A stretch of 64,000 nt of DNA from [Mycobacterium] manitobense (GTDB lineage: Bacteria; Actinomycetota; Actinomycetes; Mycobacteriales; Mycobacteriaceae), in the NCBI RefSeq assembly GCF_025821665.1, contig NZ_JACKSJ010000145.1:1-64000 (forward strand), written 5' to 3'. Below, one piece after another: positions 45,288 to 56,360 of the stretch. Every line of letters begins with the position of its first letter. The stretch's first letter is position 1. Made by a program: the position numbers and the translations under genes. The notes beneath the pieces were generated by a model. That model searched no databases, was not told the DNA's origin, and worked only from the letters and a program-made list of their open reading frames with translations.

Positions 45288-45619
45288 CCGCACCCGATGA
45301 GCTGTTGGCCGATCTGGAGGAGGCGATGCGTGACGTCGTCGATCCCGAACTCGGCATCAACGTCGTCGATCTCGGCCTGGTGTACGGGCTGAACATCGAG
45401 GAGGGCGACGGCGGCAACGTCGCGCTGATCGACATGACGCTGACCTCGGCGGCGTGCCCGTTGACCGATGTGATCGAAGACCAGTCGCGCAACGCGCTCG
45501 TGGGTGCGGGACTGGTCGACGAGATCAAGATCAACTGGGTGTGGAATCCGCCGTGGGGCCCGGACAAGATCACCGAGGACGGCCGCGAACAACTGCGGGC
45601 GCTCGGCTTCACCGTCTGA
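45284..45619 (+). CDS. sufT: SufT-like MIP18/DUF59 Fe-S maturation factor
   Basis: 111 residues of the MIP18 family: DPELGINVVDLGLVYGL near 22, MTLTSAACPLTDVIEDQ near 52 with the conserved Cys, and WNPPWGPDKITEDGREQL near 87. Such proteins help to mature or deliver Fe-S clusters. Translation is coupled to sufU. Last gene of the suf operon. Confidence 0.94.
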   Translation: MTAPDELLADLEEAMRDVVDPELGINVVDLGLVYGLNIEEGDGGNVALIDMTLTSAACPLTDVIEDQSRNALVGAGLVDEIKINWVWNPPWGPDKITEDGREQLRALGFTV

Positions 45620-45655
45620 CGCGTCGATTTCACCGGTCAGCGGACCGCACCGGGG

Positions 45656-45661
45656 CACAAT
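45656..45661 (+). promoter_or_regulatory. -10 element of leaderless promoter for the membrane protein gene
   Basis: CACAAT, 6 nt before ATG 45668, the same hexamer and spacing as at sufR. A weak 5-bp stem CGGTC-AGCG-GACCG (45634-45647) lies just before it. Confidence 0.45.
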
Positions 45662-45667
45662 GACCTA

Positions 45668-46198
45668 ATGGTCACCGTTCCTGCGGCGGTGTGGCGCGGC
45701 GGGCCGGTCGTCCGTGCACTGACCGTCGGCGCCGCAGTGGGCGTATTCCTCGGCGTGCTCGCCTGGCTCGACTCGGGTCTGCTGGTGGCCGGCGTGGTCG
45801 TCACCGTCGTGGTCGGTGGGGGCTACGGCATCTGGATGCAACGCCGCATGGCGCGGTTCTGGCCGGGCGCCGCGGCGCTCACCGCCGACGAGCGGGTGGC
45901 CGTGGCCCGCGCCGCCCGCCGTGGCGAACCCGTCGGGTCACCGGGCCTGGCCGAGGCGCTCGTCGAGTACGGATCGGGGATGCGCGCGGCTGCCGAGACG
46001 GCACGGCCGTACCGCTGGGTGATCCCGCTGGTGCTCGTCGTCGGCGTGGGCATGGCCGTGTGGGACGCGTTCTACGGCACCTGGGGCAACGCCGTGGTCT
46101 CGGCCATCTACCTGGTGCTGCTGCTGCTCGAGGTGTTCTGGTGGCCGCGGCAGCAGCGGCGACTGCTGGCCAACGCCGAGCGCGCCGCCGCCGCGTAA
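45668..46198 (+). CDS. Membrane protein of unknown function (176 aa)
   Basis: Four membrane helices in two pairs: near 15-33 and 36-54, then 115-133 and 138-158. Between them is a soluble segment with ALTADERVAVARAARRGEPVGSPGLAEALVEYGSGM, a pattern of many short actinobacterial membrane proteins. No catalytic residues are evident. The start is set by the leaderless -10. It lies between the suf operon and trxA. Confidence 0.78.
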   Translation: MVTVPAAVWRGGPVVRALTVGAAVGVFLGVLAWLDSGLLVAGVVVTVVVGGGYGIWMQRRMARFWPGAAALTADERVAVARAARRGEPVGSPGLAEALVEYGSGMRAAAETARPYRWVIPLVLVVGVGMAVWDAFYGTWGNAVVSAIYLVLLLLEVFWWPRQQRRLLANAERAAAA

Positions 46199-46236
46199 TC
46201 GCACGGCCGGCCCGGATCCCTGGTAACCCATTCGGT

Positions 46237-46866
46237 ATGAGCCCCGATTACGTCGCCACCCGCAGGCAGCTGCGCGGTGTCGCCGAGAGCCTGATCGCCG
46301 GACCGCAGCATCGCGCGGCGGGCACCATCCGCCTGGCGGTGCGGCCCGACGGCTTCACCGGTGTCGCGCTGCCGATCGCCGTGCACGGCACCGAGCTGGT
46401 GTGGCAGCACGGCAGCGCCGCGCTCGCCGGGCCGGTGGGCGCGCTGGCCACCGCCGCGGGCGTGACGGCGGGACCACCCGAAGGCGTCTACGACGTCGTC
46501 GACCCGCTGGCCGCCGATGCGGTGCTCGACATCGACCCGGCGGCGGCCGACCTGCTGTACCGCAGCCTCTACGCTGGCGGATTCGCCATCAAACACGTTC
46601 TGCCCGAACAACATCCGGTGCTCTGGCCGGAGCACTTCGACGTCGCGGTCACCGAGGACGAGGTGAACTACGGAGTCTCCGCCGGCGACGACCACCACCC
46701 GATGCCGTACGCCTACGTCGGCCCGTGGACCGCACGCCGGGGGGCGTTCTGGAACGCATCGTTCGGAGCGCTGCTGGCGCTCGACCCGGCCGACGACGTG
46801 GACGAACTGGCCCGCCGGGTCGCGGAGTTCTTCGCCGAGGGCCGGACCCGCGCATCAGACCGCTGA
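46237..46866 (+). CDS. Conserved hypothetical protein (209 aa)
   Basis: No domain recognised. A soluble alpha/beta protein beginning with a helix (RRQLRGVAESLIAGPQHRAAG), then strands around TIRLAVRPDGFTGVALPIAV, with an acidic and His-rich region near 130-155 (LPEQHPVLWPEHFDVAVTED, DDHHPMPYAYVGPW) and aromatic-rich C-terminus. ATG 46237 has TAACCC 7 nt upstream, only a partial -10. Possibly expressed with trxA 71 bp downstream. Confidence 0.75.
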   Translation: MSPDYVATRRQLRGVAESLIAGPQHRAAGTIRLAVRPDGFTGVALPIAVHGTELVWQHGSAALAGPVGALATAAGVTAGPPEGVYDVVDPLAADAVLDIDPAAADLLYRSLYAGGFAIKHVLPEQHPVLWPEHFDVAVTEDEVNYGVSAGDDHHPMPYAYVGPWTARRGAFWNASFGALLALDPADDVDELARRVAEFFAEGRTRASDR

Positions 46867-46937
46867 CCCGCGGGCGGGCAGGCGTGAACCGGCCGGCCGC
46901 GGGGAACAAGCATGGTGAACCCAACGTTAGGACAGTC

Positions 46938-47303
46938 GTGGCAACGCAAGACATCACCGCAGAGCAGTTCAACGACACCATCAACGACAACGACATCGTG
47001 CTGGTGGACTTCTGGGCGTCGTGGTGCGGCCCGTGTCGCGCGTTCGCGCCCACCTTCTCGGCCTCGTCCGAGAAGCACCCCGACGTCGTGCACGCCAAGG
47101 TGGACACCGAGGCCGAGCAGGCGCTGGCGCAGGCCGCCGACATCCGCTCCATCCCGACGCTGATGGTCTTCAAGAAGGGCAAACTGGTGTTCAACCAGGC
47201 CGGCGCGTTGCCGCCGGCGGCTCTGGAGGACCTGGTGCAGAAGGTCAGGGAGTTCGACGTCGACGCGGCGATCGCCGCCCAGGACGACGGCGCGCAGGCC
47301 TAG
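46938..47303 (+). CDS. trxA: Thioredoxin
   Basis: 121 residues. The redox motif WCGPC is in VDFWASWCGPCRAFAP near 25-40, and the cis-proline is in SIPTLMVFKKGKLV near 75. It reduces protein disulfides. GTG 46938 has TTAGGA 5 nt upstream. No thioredoxin reductase gene follows, whereas the M. tuberculosis counterpart region has one nearby as I recall. Confidence 0.95.
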   Translation: MATQDITAEQFNDTINDNDIVLVDFWASWCGPCRAFAPTFSASSEKHPDVVHAKVDTEAEQALAQAADIRSIPTLMVFKKGKLVFNQAGALPPAALEDLVQKVREFDVDAAIAAQDDGAQA

Positions 47304-47310
47304 CTGCTCG

Positions 47311-47329
47311 GGGGCCGGTGCACGGCCCC
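47311..47329 (+). terminator. Possible intrinsic terminator hairpin after trxA
   Basis: GGGGCCG-GTGCA-CGGCCCC is a perfect 7-bp stem seven bases after the trxA stop and just before the echA12 promoter. No U-tract. Confidence 0.5.
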
Positions 47330-47333
47330 GCGA

Positions 47334-47339
47334 TAGCGT
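47334..47339 (+). promoter_or_regulatory. -10 element of leaderless echA12 promoter
   Basis: TAGCGT, 6 nt before GTG 47346; the same hexamer and spacing precede the MmpL gene. Confidence 0.55.
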
Positions 47340-47345
47340 GCTCGG

Positions 47346-48170
47346 GTGACCGAAGCACAGCAGTTCGTCCTCGTCGACCGGCCGCGCCCGCAGGTGGCTC
47401 TGGTGACCCTCAACCGGCCCGAGCGCATGAACTCGATGGCGTTCGACGTCATGGTGCCGCTGCGCGACGTACTCGCCGAGCTGAGCCACGACAATTCGGT
47501 ACGCGCGGTGGTGCTGACCGGCGCGGGCCGCGGGTTCTCCTCCGGTGCGGACCACAAGTCGGCGGGGTCGGTGCCGCACATCGACGGGCTGACCCGGCCG
47601 ACGTTCGCGTTGCGGTCCATGGAGGTCCTCGACGAGGTGATCCTGGCGCTGCGCAAGCTCCACCAGCCGGTGATCGCGGCGGTGAACGGCGCCGCGATCG
47701 GCGGCGGCCTCTGCCTGGCGCTGGCCGCCGACATCCGCGTCGCGGCGACCGGTGCCTATTTCCGTGCCGCGGGCATCAACAACGGCCTGACGGCCAGCGA
47801 GTTGGGTCTGTCCTACCTGCTGCCCCGCGCGATCGGCTCGTCGCGGGCGTTCGAGATCATGCTCACCGGTCGCGACGTCGACAGCGGGGAGGCCGAGCGG
47901 ATCGGCCTGGTGTCCCGGACGGTGCCGGAGGACGAACTGCTCGAGGTGTGCTTCGACATGGCCGAACGCATCGCCGCGTTCTCCCGTCCCGGTGTCGAGC
48001 TGACCAAGCGCACGCTGTGGTCCGGGCTGGATGCCGGCAGCCTCGAGGGGCACATGCAGGCCGAGGGGCTGGGCCAGCTGTTCGTGCGACTGCTGACCGC
48101 CAACTTCGAGGAGGCGGTGGCGGCGCGCGCGCAACGACGCCCCGCGGTCTTCACCGACGACAAGTCCTAG
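47346..48170 (+). CDS. echA12: Enoyl-CoA hydratase/isomerase family protein (EchA12-type)
   Basis: 274 residues with the crotonase fold: GAGRGFSSGADHK near 61 (oxyanion loop 1), AAIGGGLCLALAADIRVA near 116 (oxyanion loop 2) and FRAAGINNGLTASELGLSYLLPR near 140. The usual first catalytic Glu of hydratases is not at its normal place, while a Glu is present in TASELG, so hydratase activity is uncertain; isomerase or other crotonase chemistry is possible. In M. tuberculosis echA12 also follows the thioredoxin genes. Confidence 0.9.
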   Translation: MTEAQQFVLVDRPRPQVALVTLNRPERMNSMAFDVMVPLRDVLAELSHDNSVRAVVLTGAGRGFSSGADHKSAGSVPHIDGLTRPTFALRSMEVLDEVILALRKLHQPVIAAVNGAAIGGGLCLALAADIRVAATGAYFRAAGINNGLTASELGLSYLLPRAIGSSRAFEIMLTGRDVDSGEAERIGLVSRTVPEDELLEVCFDMAERIAAFSRPGVELTKRTLWSGLDAGSLEGHMQAEGLGQLFVRLLTANFEEAVAARAQRRPAVFTDDKS

Positions 48171-48293
48171 CCTCCTCGCGCCGGTTCATGGCGCACTCGT
48201 CCGCGGTCGACCCGGCGGCGCCGAAAGGTAGCCCTAAACCCCGGTAGCGAAGGCGCTAATCTTCCCCTTTGCAAGTAACGCCGAGCGCCGCGA

Positions 48294-48309
48294 CGGGCGG
48301 TTTCGCCCG
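48294..48309 (+). terminator. Hairpin downstream of echA12, possible terminator
   Basis: CGGGCG-GTTT-CGCCCG, perfect 6-bp stem with 4-nt loop, 124 bases after the echA12 stop; no U-tract. The distance makes a role in the PKS leader equally possible. Confidence 0.3.
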
Positions 48310-48499
48310 CGAAGTCCAAGATCAGTTCCTTTGCTGGCCGCCGGTGCGCAACCGTTCGGGTTCGTTGCCATACTTGCGTTCCGATTGGGCGGTAACCGCT
48401 GTGGCGCCCGCCGAAATGCCCGCTGAGCAGCATCTTTTGACTGCCTGCCGTCGAACCGGCCCGGGACACGTACGGTTCGCACGCCCCTTTAGGTTGTGC

Positions 48500-48505
48500 T
48501 AACTT
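48500..48505 (+). promoter_or_regulatory. Candidate -10 hexamer of the PKS operon
   Basis: TAACTT would give a leader of about 60 nt ending in GGTAGGAG before the PKS GTG. A TTGACT further on (48513) has no good partner hexamer. Confidence 0.3.
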
Positions 48506-48572
48506 GCCGCAATTGACTTTGCCGTTGGCGTGACCTGCAGATGTCCTGGATGCCAGAAGAGGTAGGAGCTTC

Positions 48573-51500
48573 GTGATCGACAGGCCCATGACGCCCATCG
48601 CCGTCGTCGGGATGGCGTGCCGGCTGCCCGGCGGTATCGAGTCGCCCGCCGAACTGTGGGAGGCCCTGCTGCGCGGCAGTGACCTGGTCACCGAGGTGCC
48701 GGTCGACCGGTGGGACGCCGACGACTTCTACGATCCGGAGCCCGGTGTGCCCGGCCGGTCGGTGTCCAAGTGGGGCGGCTTCCTCGACGACGTCGCCGGA
48801 TTCGACGCCGACTTCTTCGGCATCAGCGAGCGCGAAGCGACCGCCATCGACCCGCAGCACCGCCTGCTCCTCGAAACAGCTTGGGAGGCGGTCGAACACG
48901 CCGGTATCGCACCCGCATCGCTGGCCGGCAGCCAGACCGGCGTCTTCGTCGGCATGACGCACAACGACTACCAGTTGGTCACCGCCGAGGCCGACGCCAT
49001 CGCCGGACCCTACGGATTCACCGGCAGCAATTACGGTCTGGCCTCCGGACGGATCGCCTACCACCTCGGCGTGCACGGCCCGGCCTTCACCGTCGACTCC
49101 GCATGCTCGTCGGCGCTGCTCGCGGTGCACATGGCGTGCCGGAGCCTGCACGACGGCGAGAGCAGCATGGCGCTGGCGGGCGGGGTCAACGTGCTGCTCG
49201 AGCCCCGCAAGATGGCCTCGGGCTCGGCGCAGGGCATGCTCTCCGCGACGGGTCGGTGCCGGGCGTTCGACGTCGACGCTGACGGCTTCGTCTCCGGTGA
49301 GGCAGCGGTGATGCTGCTGTTCAAGAGGCTGCCGGATGCGCTGGACGACGGGGACCGCGTGCTCGCGGTGATCCGTGGCACCGCGACGAACCAGGACGGC
49401 CGCACGGTCAACATCGCCACCCCGTCGCCGGCCGCCCAGGAGTCCGTCTACCGGGCCGCGCTCGCCGCAGGCGGCGTCGACCCGGTCACCGTCGGTTACG
49501 TCGAGGCGCACGGCACCGGAACCCCCGTCGGCGACCCCATCGAATACACCAGCCTCGCGAAGGTCTACGGCACGGCCGGACGGTGCGTCCTCGGGTCGGC
49601 CAAGACGAACCTCGGACACGCCCAGTCGGCGTCGGGTGCGCTCGGCCTGATGAAGGCGGTACTGGCGCTGCAACACGGGCAGGTGCCGCCGAACCTGCAC
49701 TTCAACCGGCTCCCCGAACAGATGGCGGAGGTGCAGACCGGGCTGTTCGTGCCGCAGACGGCGACGCCCTGGCCCATCGAGGACGACCACCCGCGCCGAG
49801 CCGCCGTGTCGTCCTATGGCCTGTCCGGAACGAATGTGCACCTGGTCGTCGAACAGGCCCCGAGCGTGGCCGCACCCCGGATCGTCGAGGGGAACGACTC
49901 GACCGCACGCGACCTGAGCGCACCGTGGTTGTTCCCGCTGTCGGCCACCTCGCCGGAGTCGTTGCGGCAGACGGCGGCACGGCTCGCCGACTGGGTCGAC
50001 GCCCGGCTCGGCGGCGATCCCGCGGATCTCCGGGACCTGGCCTACACGCTCGCCCGCCGCCGCGCGCACCGCACCGTGCGCACCGCGGTGTTGGCAGGCA
50101 GCGCAACCGAACTCGTCGATGCCCTGCGTCGGGTGGCGGCGGGCGACACCCCGCCGCAGACGCCGGCAGTCGACACCGGTCAGGGCGCCGTATGGGTGTT
50201 CTCCGGCCAGGGGTCGCAATGGGCCGCGATGGGTGCGGCGCTGCTGGCCGCCGAGCCGCGCTTCGCCGAGGCCGTCGCCGAGGTCGAGCCGCTGATCGCC
50301 CGGGAGTCGGGTTTCTCGGTGACCGAGGCGATGTCGGCGCCCGAGACGGTCACCGGCATCGACCGGGTACAGCCCACCGTGTTCGCCGTCCAGGTCGCCC
50401 TCGCGAGAACGCTTGCCGGACACGGGGTTCAGCCTGCAGCGGTGATCGGGCACTCGATGGGCGAGGCGGCGGCAGCCGTCGTCGCCGGCGCTCTCACGCT
50501 CGCCGACGGTGTGGCCGTGATCTGCAGGCGGTCCCGGCTGATGCAGGCCGTCGCCGACTCGGGCGCGGCACCGGGTGCGATGGCTTCGGTGGAGCTGCCC
50601 GCCCAGCAGGTGCTCTCCGAACTGGCCGCCGCCGGAGCCGCCGACGTGGTGCTGTCGGTGATCGCCTCGCCGCAGTCGGCGGTGGTCGGCGGTGCGAGGT
50701 CGACGATCCGCGCTCTGGTCGCGGCCTGGGAGGAGCGCGGGGTGATGGCCAGGGAGGTGGCGGTCGACGTCGCCTCGCACTCGCCGCAGGTCGATCCGAT
50801 CCTCGACGAACTCACCGACGCCCTCGAGGACCTCGAGCCGTCGGAACCGTCGATCCCGTACTACTCGGCCACGCTCTACGACCCGCGGGAACCGGCCGAC
50901 TACGACGGCTGGTACTGGGCGGACAACCTGCGGCACGCGGTGCGGTTCGCCGCCGCGGTGCAGGCGGCGCTCGAGGACGGGTTCCGCGTCTTCGCCGAGC
51001 TCTCGCCGCACCCGCTGCTGACCCACGCGGTCGACCAGAACGCCAAGGCCCTCGACGTCTCGATCGCGGCGCTGGCGACGATGCGCCGCGGGCAGGAGAC
51101 GCCGCACGGACTGCGCGACGTCCTGGTCGACCTGTTCAGCGCCGGAGCCGAGATCGACTTCACCGCGCTCTACCCCGACGGCGTGCTGGTGGACGCGCCG
51201 CTGCCGGTGTGGACACATCCGCGTCTGATGCTCAGTGCCACGCCGCGGGGCGCCGTGGCGGGCGCGCAGACGGTGGCGGCTCATCCGCTGCTCGGCGCGC
51301 ACGTGCGACTGCCCGAGGAACCGGAGCGCCATGTCTGGCAGTCCGACGTCGGCACGGCGACCCAGGCGTGGCTGGCTGACCACCGCGTGCACGACGTCGC
51401 CGCACTGCCCGCAGCGGCCTACTGCGAGATGGCACTGGCCGCAGCGCGCGCCGCGCTCGGCGACACCGCCGAAGTGTGCGACCTGACCTTCGACGAGATG

Positions 51501-54500
51501 CTGCTGCTCGACGACGCCACCCCGGTGTCGGCCGCCGCCACGATGACCCCGTCCGGGACACTCGACTTCACCGTCGACACCTACGCCGACGGGGACCGGG
51601 TCCGCCGCGCCACCGCCCGGCTGGCTCCGGCTCCGGAACCACGCCACACGCCCACTCACGACATCGAGCAGCTGCTCGCCGCGCACCCCGTGGCGGTCGA
51701 CGGACCGGCACTGCGCGCGTGGTTCGACGCACACCACATCCAGTACGGACCGGCGTTCGCCGGCGTGACCGCGGCGCACACGTCCGATGGGGGCGACTCG
51801 GTGCTCGCCGAGGTGGCGCTGCCGGGAGCCGTGCGCTCGCAGCAGAGCGCGTACGGCATCCACCCCGCACTGCTGGACGCGTGCTTCCAGGCCGTCGGCG
51901 CCCACCCGCACCTGCACGCGGACCGGTCGGGGACCATCATGCTCCCACTCGGCGTGAGCCGCCTCCGGGTCAACGGCCCGGTGCGCGCCGCACGCTACTG
52001 CCTGGTCACCGTGACAGCCGCCACCGCGACAGCGGTCGAGGCGGATCTCGACGTCCTCGACGAGACCGGCGCGGTGCTGGCCGAGGTCACCGGCCTGCGG
52101 CTCGGTACGGGCCTCTCGGCGGATGCCCGCCGCCGACGGGTGCTCGACGACCGGCTCCTCACCGTCGACTGGCGCCCGATGGAGGTGCCGGCCGGCGGCG
52201 CCGCCGAAGCCGGCCGCTGGTTGCTCGTCAGCGCGTCCGCCGACGCGCGCACCGCAGCGCTCGCCGAGGCGTTGCTGGCCCGCGGCGCCGATGTCCGCAC
52301 CACCGCGGCCCCGGCCGTCGCACCCCACGAAGCCGGCGGTTGGCTGCATGAAGGGCTAGTGGCGCAACCACATTCGGCAGTGGTCCTGGTGACGTCCGGT
52401 TCCGCTGCCGATCCGCAGTCGGACCGGTCCGCAGACTCGGTGTCGCAGGTGGTGCGCATCGCGCGCGAGATCGCCGACGTGCAGGGTGACGTGCCCCGGC
52501 TGTACGTGCTGACGGAGAACGCCCAGACGGTCGACGCCGGAGACGTCGCCACCCTCACCCACGCCGGGTTGCGCGGCCTGATGCGGGTGCTCGCGATCGA
52601 ACAACCCGCGTTGCGCGCCACCCAGGTCGACGTGGACGCCACCACCGAGCTGTCCCTGGTGGCCGCCCAGCTGCTGTCGGATTCCGACGAGGACGAGACC
52701 GCGTGGCGGGCCGGCGCCTGGCACGTGGCACGCCTGAGCCCGGGCCCGCTGCGTCCCGAGGACCGGTACGCCCGGACGGTCAAGTACGACAGCGACGGCG
52801 TCCGGGTACAGATCCGCAAACCCGGCGACCTGCAGTCACTCGAGCTCGTCGCCTTCGACCGGCGCCCACCCGGCCCCGGCCAGATCGAGGTGGCGGTGAC
52901 CGAGTCGAACCTCAACTTCGCCGACGTCCTGGTCGCATATGGGCGGTACCCCTCGTTCGAGGGCCGGCTGCCGCAACTCGGCGCCGACTTCGCCGGAGTG
53001 GTCACCCGGGTGGGACTCGGTGTCACCGACCACCGTCCGGGCGACCGCGTCGCCGGCGTCGCGGCCGGCGGGGCCTGGAGCACGTTCGTCACGTGCGACG
53101 CGAACCTGGCGGTCACCCTGCCCGCCGGTGTGCCGGAACGCCGCGCGGCCGCCGTGCCCAGCGCCCACGCCACGGCGTGGTACAGCCTGCACGACCTGGC
53201 GAGGATCTCGTCCGGCGACAAGGTGCTGATCCACTCGGCGACGGGCGGGGTGGGCCAGGCGGCCATCGCCATCGCCCGTGCCGCCGGCGCCGACATCTAC
53301 GCCACCGCGGGCAGCCCCGCCAAGCGTGAACTGCTGCGCAGCATGGGGATACGGCACGTCTACGACTCGAGGACCGTCGAGTTCGCCGAACTGATCAGGC
53401 GCGACACCGACGGCTACGGCGTCGACATCGTGCTCAACTCGCTGCCCGGCGCCGCCGCCCGGGCGGGCCTGGAACTGCTGTCGTTCGGCGGCCGGTTCGT
53501 CGAGATCGGCAAGCGGGACATCTACGGCGACACCAAGTGGGGGCTGTACGCGTTCAGGCGCAACCTGGCCTTCTTCGCCGTTGACCTGGCGCTGCTGACG
53601 TTGACCAGTCCGGACACCGTGCGGCGGGTGCTCGAGACGGTGTTCGGCCAGATCGCCGACGGCGTGCTGCCGCCACCGGAGACCACCCACTACCCGCTGA
53701 CCGACGCGGCGTCGGCGATCCGGGCGATGGGCTCGGCCGAGCACACCGGCAAGCTCGTGCTCGACATCCCGCAGGACGGCCACAGCCGGGCGGTGACGCC
53801 GCCCGAAGAGGTCGCCACCTTCCGCGCCGACGGCTCCTACGTGATCAGCGGCGGCATGGGCGGCCTCGGGCTGTTCCTCGCCGAACGGATGGCGGCGCAC
53901 GGGTGCGGCCGGATCGTGCTCAACGGACGGTCCGCGCCCGGCGCCGCGGCGTCGGCTGTCATCGACCGAATCCGGCGCAGCGGCACCGAGATCGAGGTCT
54001 GCCTCGGAGACATCGGCAGCCCCGACACCGCGGAGCGGGCCGTCGCGGCCGCCACCGCGACGGGACTTCCGGTGCGCGGCGTGCTGCACGCCGCGGCGGT
54101 GCTGCAGGACGCCACGCTCGGCAACATCACCGACGACCTGATTGAGCGGGTGTGGGCGCCGAAGGTGCTTGGCGCCTGGCATCTGCACGAGGCGACGCTC
54201 GACCAGCCACTGGACTGGTTCTGTTCCTTCTCGTCGGCGGCCGCGCTGGTCGGCTCGCCCGGACAGGGCGCCTACGCCGCGGCCAACAGCTGGCTCGACG
54301 GCTTCACGCGCTGGCGCCGGGCACGCGGTCTGCCCGCGCACTCGATCGCGTGGGGTGCGTGGGCCGAGATCGGCCGCGGCCAGGTGCTGGCGGAAGACGC
54401 CGCGATGGCGATCGCGCCGGACGACGGCGCCCATGCGCTGGAGACGCTGTTGCGGCACAACCGCGCCCACACCGGCTACGCCCCGGTCGCCGGTGCGGCG

Positions 54501-54863
54501 TGGCTGACCGGGTTCGCGCAGCGCAGCAAGTTCGCCGAGGCGTTCCGGAATGCCGGCGACGGCCGACAGGCGGGCAGTTCCTTCCTCAGCGAGCTACGCA
54601 ACCTGCCCGCCGAGGAGTGGAGTGGGCGGCTGCGCCGGCTGATCGCCGACCAGATCGGTCTCATCCTGCGCCGCACCGTCGACCTCGACCGTCCGCTCGC
54701 GCAGTACGGCCTCGACTCCCTCGGCGTGCTCGAGGTCCGCACCAGGATCGAGGCGGAGACCGGGATCAGGGTCGCCACGAGCGACATCACCACCGCGCGC
54801 GCCCTCGCGGAGCATCTGGCGACGGTGCTGGCGGACGAGCATGTGCCGGCGGTTGTCTCGTGA
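48573..54863 (+). CDS. Iterative type I polyketide synthase, MAS/Pks5-like
   Basis: 2096 residues, one complete reducing module. KS with Cys in [10 protein letters not shown] near 175 and His in [12 protein letters not shown] and [13 protein letters not shown] with Ser in GHSMGEAAA near 625 and [10 protein letters not shown] near 732, a methylmalonyl-type signature. DH from 903 with active His in [13 protein letters not shown] near 1460-1730 with [13 protein letters not shown] near 1755-1950 with [11 protein letters not shown] and Tyr in [14 protein letters not shown] with Ser in [11 protein letters not shown] near 2047. This is the KS-AT-DH-ER-KR-ACP order of mycocerosic acid synthase, which elongates a fatty acid into multimethyl-branched chains. 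No thioesterase: a Pap acyltransferase usually offloads. GGTAGGAG precedes the GTG. Confidence 0.93.
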   Translation: MIDRPMTPIAVVGMACRLPGGIESPAELWEALLRGSDLVTEVPVDRWDADDFYDPEPGVPGRSVSKWGGFLDDVAGFDADFFGISEREATAIDPQHRLLLETAWEAVEHAGIAPASLAGSQTGVFVGMTHNDYQLVTAEADAIAGPYGFTGSNYGLASGRIAYHLGVHGPAFTVDSACSSALLAVHMACRSLHDGESSMALAGGVNVLLEPRKMASGSAQGMLSATGRCRAFDVDADGFVSGEAAVMLLFKRLPDALDDGDRVLAVIRGTATNQDGRTVNIATPSPAAQESVYRAALAAGGVDPVTVGYVEAHGTGTPVGDPIEYTSLAKVYGTAGRCVLGSAKTNLGHAQSASGALGLMKAVLALQHGQVPPNLHFNRLPEQMAEVQTGLFVPQTATPWPIEDDHPRRAAVSSYGLSGTNVHLVVEQAPSVAAPRIVEGNDSTARDLSAPWLFPLSATSPESLRQTAARLADWVDARLGGDPADLRDLAYTLARRRAHRTVRTAVLAGSATELVDALRRVAAGDTPPQTPAVDTGQGAVWVFSGQGSQWAAMGAALLAAEPRFAEAVAEVEPLIARESGFSVTEAMSAPETVTGIDRVQPTVFAVQVALARTLAGHGVQPAAVIGHSMGEAAAAVVAGALTLADGVAVICRRSRLMQAVADSGAAPGAMASVELPAQQVLSELAAAGAADVVLSVIASPQSAVVGGARSTIRALVAAWEERGVMAREVAVDVASHSPQVDPILDELTDALEDLEPSEPSIPYYSATLYDPREPADYDGWYWADNLRHAVRFAAAVQAALEDGFRVFAELSPHPLLTHAVDQNAKALDVSIAALATMRRGQETPHGLRDVLVDLFSAGAEIDFTALYPDGVLVDAPLPVWTHPRLMLSATPRGAVAGAQTVAAHPLLGAHVRLPEEPERHVWQSDVGTATQAWLADHRVHDVAALPAAAYCEMALAAARAALGDTAEVCDLTFDEMLLLDDATPVSAAATMTPSGTLDFTVDTYADGDRVRRATARLAPAPEPRHTPTHDIEQLLAAHPVAVDGPALRAWFDAHHIQYGPAFAGVTAAHTSDGGDSVLAEVALPGAVRSQQSAYGIHPALLDACFQAVGAHPHLHADRSGTIMLPLGVSRLRVNGPVRAARYCLVTVTAATATAVEADLDVLDETGAVLAEVTGLRLGTGLSADARRRRVLDDRLLTVDWRPMEVPAGGAAEAGRWLLVSASADARTAALAEALLARGADVRTTAAPAVAPHEAGGWLHEGLVAQPHSAVVLVTSGSAADPQSDRSADSVSQVVRIAREIADVQGDVPRLYVLTENAQTVDAGDVATLTHAGLRGLMRVLAIEQPALRATQVDVDATTELSLVAAQLLSDSDEDETAWRAGAWHVARLSPGPLRPEDRYARTVKYDSDGVRVQIRKPGDLQSLELVAFDRRPPGPGQIEVAVTESNLNFADVLVAYGRYPSFEGRLPQLGADFAGVVTRVGLGVTDHRPGDRVAGVAAGGAWSTFVTCDANLAVTLPAGVPERRAAAVPSAHATAWYSLHDLARISSGDKVLIHSATGGVGQAAIAIARAAGADIYATAGSPAKRELLRSMGIRHVYDSRTVEFAELIRRDTDGYGVDIVLNSLPGAAARAGLELLSFGGRFVEIGKRDIYGDTKWGLYAFRRNLAFFAVDLALLTLTSPDTVRRVLETVFGQIADGVLPPPETTHYPLTDAASAIRAMGSAEHTGKLVLDIPQDGHSRAVTPPEEVATFRADGSYVISGGMGGLGLFLAERMAAHGCGRIVLNGRSAPGAAASAVIDRIRRSGTEIEVCLGDIGSPDTAERAVAAATATGLPVRGVLHAAAVLQDATLGNITDDLIERVWAPKVLGAWHLHEATLDQPLDWFCSFSSAAALVGSPGQGAYAAANSWLDGFTRWRRARGLPAHSIAWGAWAEIGRGQVLAEDAAMAIAPDDGAHALETLLRHNRAHTGYAPVAGAAWLTGFAQRSKFAEAFRNAGDGRQAGSSFLSELRNLPAEEWSGRLRRLIADQIGLILRRTVDLDRPLAQYGLDSLGVLEVRTRIEAETGIRVATSDITTARALAEHLATVLADEHVPAVVS

Positions 54864-54876
54864 GGAGGAGGAGCCG

Positions 54877-56358
54877 ATGGTCGCGTTGAGATCCGTCCAC
54901 GACTGGGCGGGGGAGCCGGGCGAGGTGGTGTCCTGGCACCCGTCGCCGGCCACGATGGCCAAGATCGGCAACGCGCCGATCAGTGCGGTCCCGCCGAGTT
55001 ACCAGCAGGAGCAGCACATCCGGACCTTCCTGCGGCGGAAAGCCGCCGGTGCGGACATGGCGCGCCTGAACATCCCGGCGTGGGACATGCCGGGCCAGTG
55101 TGACCTGCGTGCGATGACGCACGTCCTCAACGCCTACGTCCGGCGGCACGACACCTATCACAGCCGGTTCGAGATGGCCGCCGACGGCGGCATCGTCCGG
55201 CGAACGCTGCAGAATCCCCGCGACCTCAAGTTCGTGCCGACCGCGCACGGTGAGATGGCGGCCGCGCAGTGGCGCGAGCACATCCTCGGCACGCCCGATC
55301 CGCTGCAGTTCGACTGCGTCAACTTCGGGATCATCCAGCGCAAGAACCACTTCACGTTCTACATCAGTGTCGACCACGTCCACACCGACGCGCTGTTCAT
55401 GTGCCTGGTGCTCGTCGAGATCCACATGATGTACCAGACGCTGGTCACCGGTGGGGCGCCGTTCGCCCTGGAGGACGCGGGCAGCTACGACGACTACTGC
55501 CTGCGCCAGCGTGAGTACACCTCGGCACTGACCCTGGATTCACCCGAGGTCCGGGAGTGGGTCCGGTTCGCCGAGGACGGCGACGGCATCCTGCCGCGCT
55601 TCCCGCTGCCGCTGGGCGACCTCTCGGTCCCGTGCGGCGGCGACATGGTGGTCGTCCAGTTGCTCGATGCCGCGCAGACCCGGCGCTTCGACGCGGTGTG
55701 CACCAACCTCGGCGTTCGGTTCAGCGGGGGAGTCTTCGCCTGCGCCGCCCTGACCGACCACCAGTTCACCGGCGCGCCGACCTATCACGTCGTCACCCCG
55801 GTGACCACCCGGCGGACCACGGCGGAGTTCATGACCACCGGGTGGTTCGCCGGCCTGGTGCCGATCACCGTGCCGGTCGACGCGCAGTCCTTCGCCGACA
55901 CCGCGCGCAGCGCGCAGTCGTCCTTCGACAGCGGGTCGCACCTCGCGCACGTACCCGTCGAACGGATCCTCGAACTCGCCGCAGGGCCGCTGGGCATGCG
56001 CGCGCCGGGTCCTGGCGCCGCGATGGTGTCCTACCTCGACGCCGCCCTTCCGCCGTTGTCCCCGGCCATCATCGCGGAGTGGGAGGCGATGAACGGAAAG
56101 TTGTTCTGCGACAGCCGATCCGCTGATCAGATCGGGATGTGGGTGAACCGCACCGACCGGGAGACCGTGGTGACCGTCGCGTTCCCCGACAATCCGGTCG
56201 CGCGGGACTCGCTGCAGCGGTACCTGCAGGCGATGAAGAGCGTGTTCGCGCGGGTCGCCGACGGCGACGGCGCGACGGCACCCGCGGCGCACCGCCATGG
56301 GATGACACGACACCACAGCACATCTCGTCCCGGACTGACGCCGGTCGCCGGGGGCTGA
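54877..56358 (+). CDS. PapA-type polyketide-associated acyltransferase
   Basis: 493 residues of the condensation-domain superfamily. The catalytic HxxxD is HVHTD in SVDHVHTDALF near 167; N-terminal VPPSYQQEQHIRTF and C-terminal DQIGMWVNRTDRETVV are PapA-like. PapA3/PapA4 enzymes move a polyketide or fatty acyl chain from a synthase onto a sugar such as trehalose, so this is the probable transfer enzyme for the adjacent PKS. ATG 54877 has GGAGGAGGAG upstream and is 13 bp after the PKS stop; the frame extends 12 codons back into the PKS end without a ribosome site. The C-terminal 35 residues are disordered-looking. Confidence 0.88.
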   Translation: MVALRSVHDWAGEPGEVVSWHPSPATMAKIGNAPISAVPPSYQQEQHIRTFLRRKAAGADMARLNIPAWDMPGQCDLRAMTHVLNAYVRRHDTYHSRFEMAADGGIVRRTLQNPRDLKFVPTAHGEMAAAQWREHILGTPDPLQFDCVNFGIIQRKNHFTFYISVDHVHTDALFMCLVLVEIHMMYQTLVTGGAPFALEDAGSYDDYCLRQREYTSALTLDSPEVREWVRFAEDGDGILPRFPLPLGDLSVPCGGDMVVVQLLDAAQTRRFDAVCTNLGVRFSGGVFACAALTDHQFTGAPTYHVVTPVTTRRTTAEFMTTGWFAGLVPITVPVDAQSFADTARSAQSSFDSGSHLAHVPVERILELAAGPLGMRAPGPGAAMVSYLDAALPPLSPAIIAEWEAMNGKLFCDSRSADQIGMWVNRTDRETVVTVAFPDNPVARDSLQRYLQAMKSVFARVADGDGATAPAAHRHGMTRHHSTSRPGLTPVAGG

Positions 56359-56360
56359 CC

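Larger units (their letters stand above)
48171..48572. other. 402-bp intergenic region upstream of the polyketide operon
   Basis: The longest non-coding stretch, visibly richer in A/T than its flanks (TTCCCCTTTGCAAG, ATCTTTTGACTG, AATTGACTTTG). It holds a hairpin at 48294-48309, a short palindrome GCGGT-A-ACCGC near 48388-48398, a candidate -10 TAACTT at 48500-48505 and the PKS ribosome site GGTAGGAG. No coding frame with convincing character was found on either strand. Confidence 0.6.
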
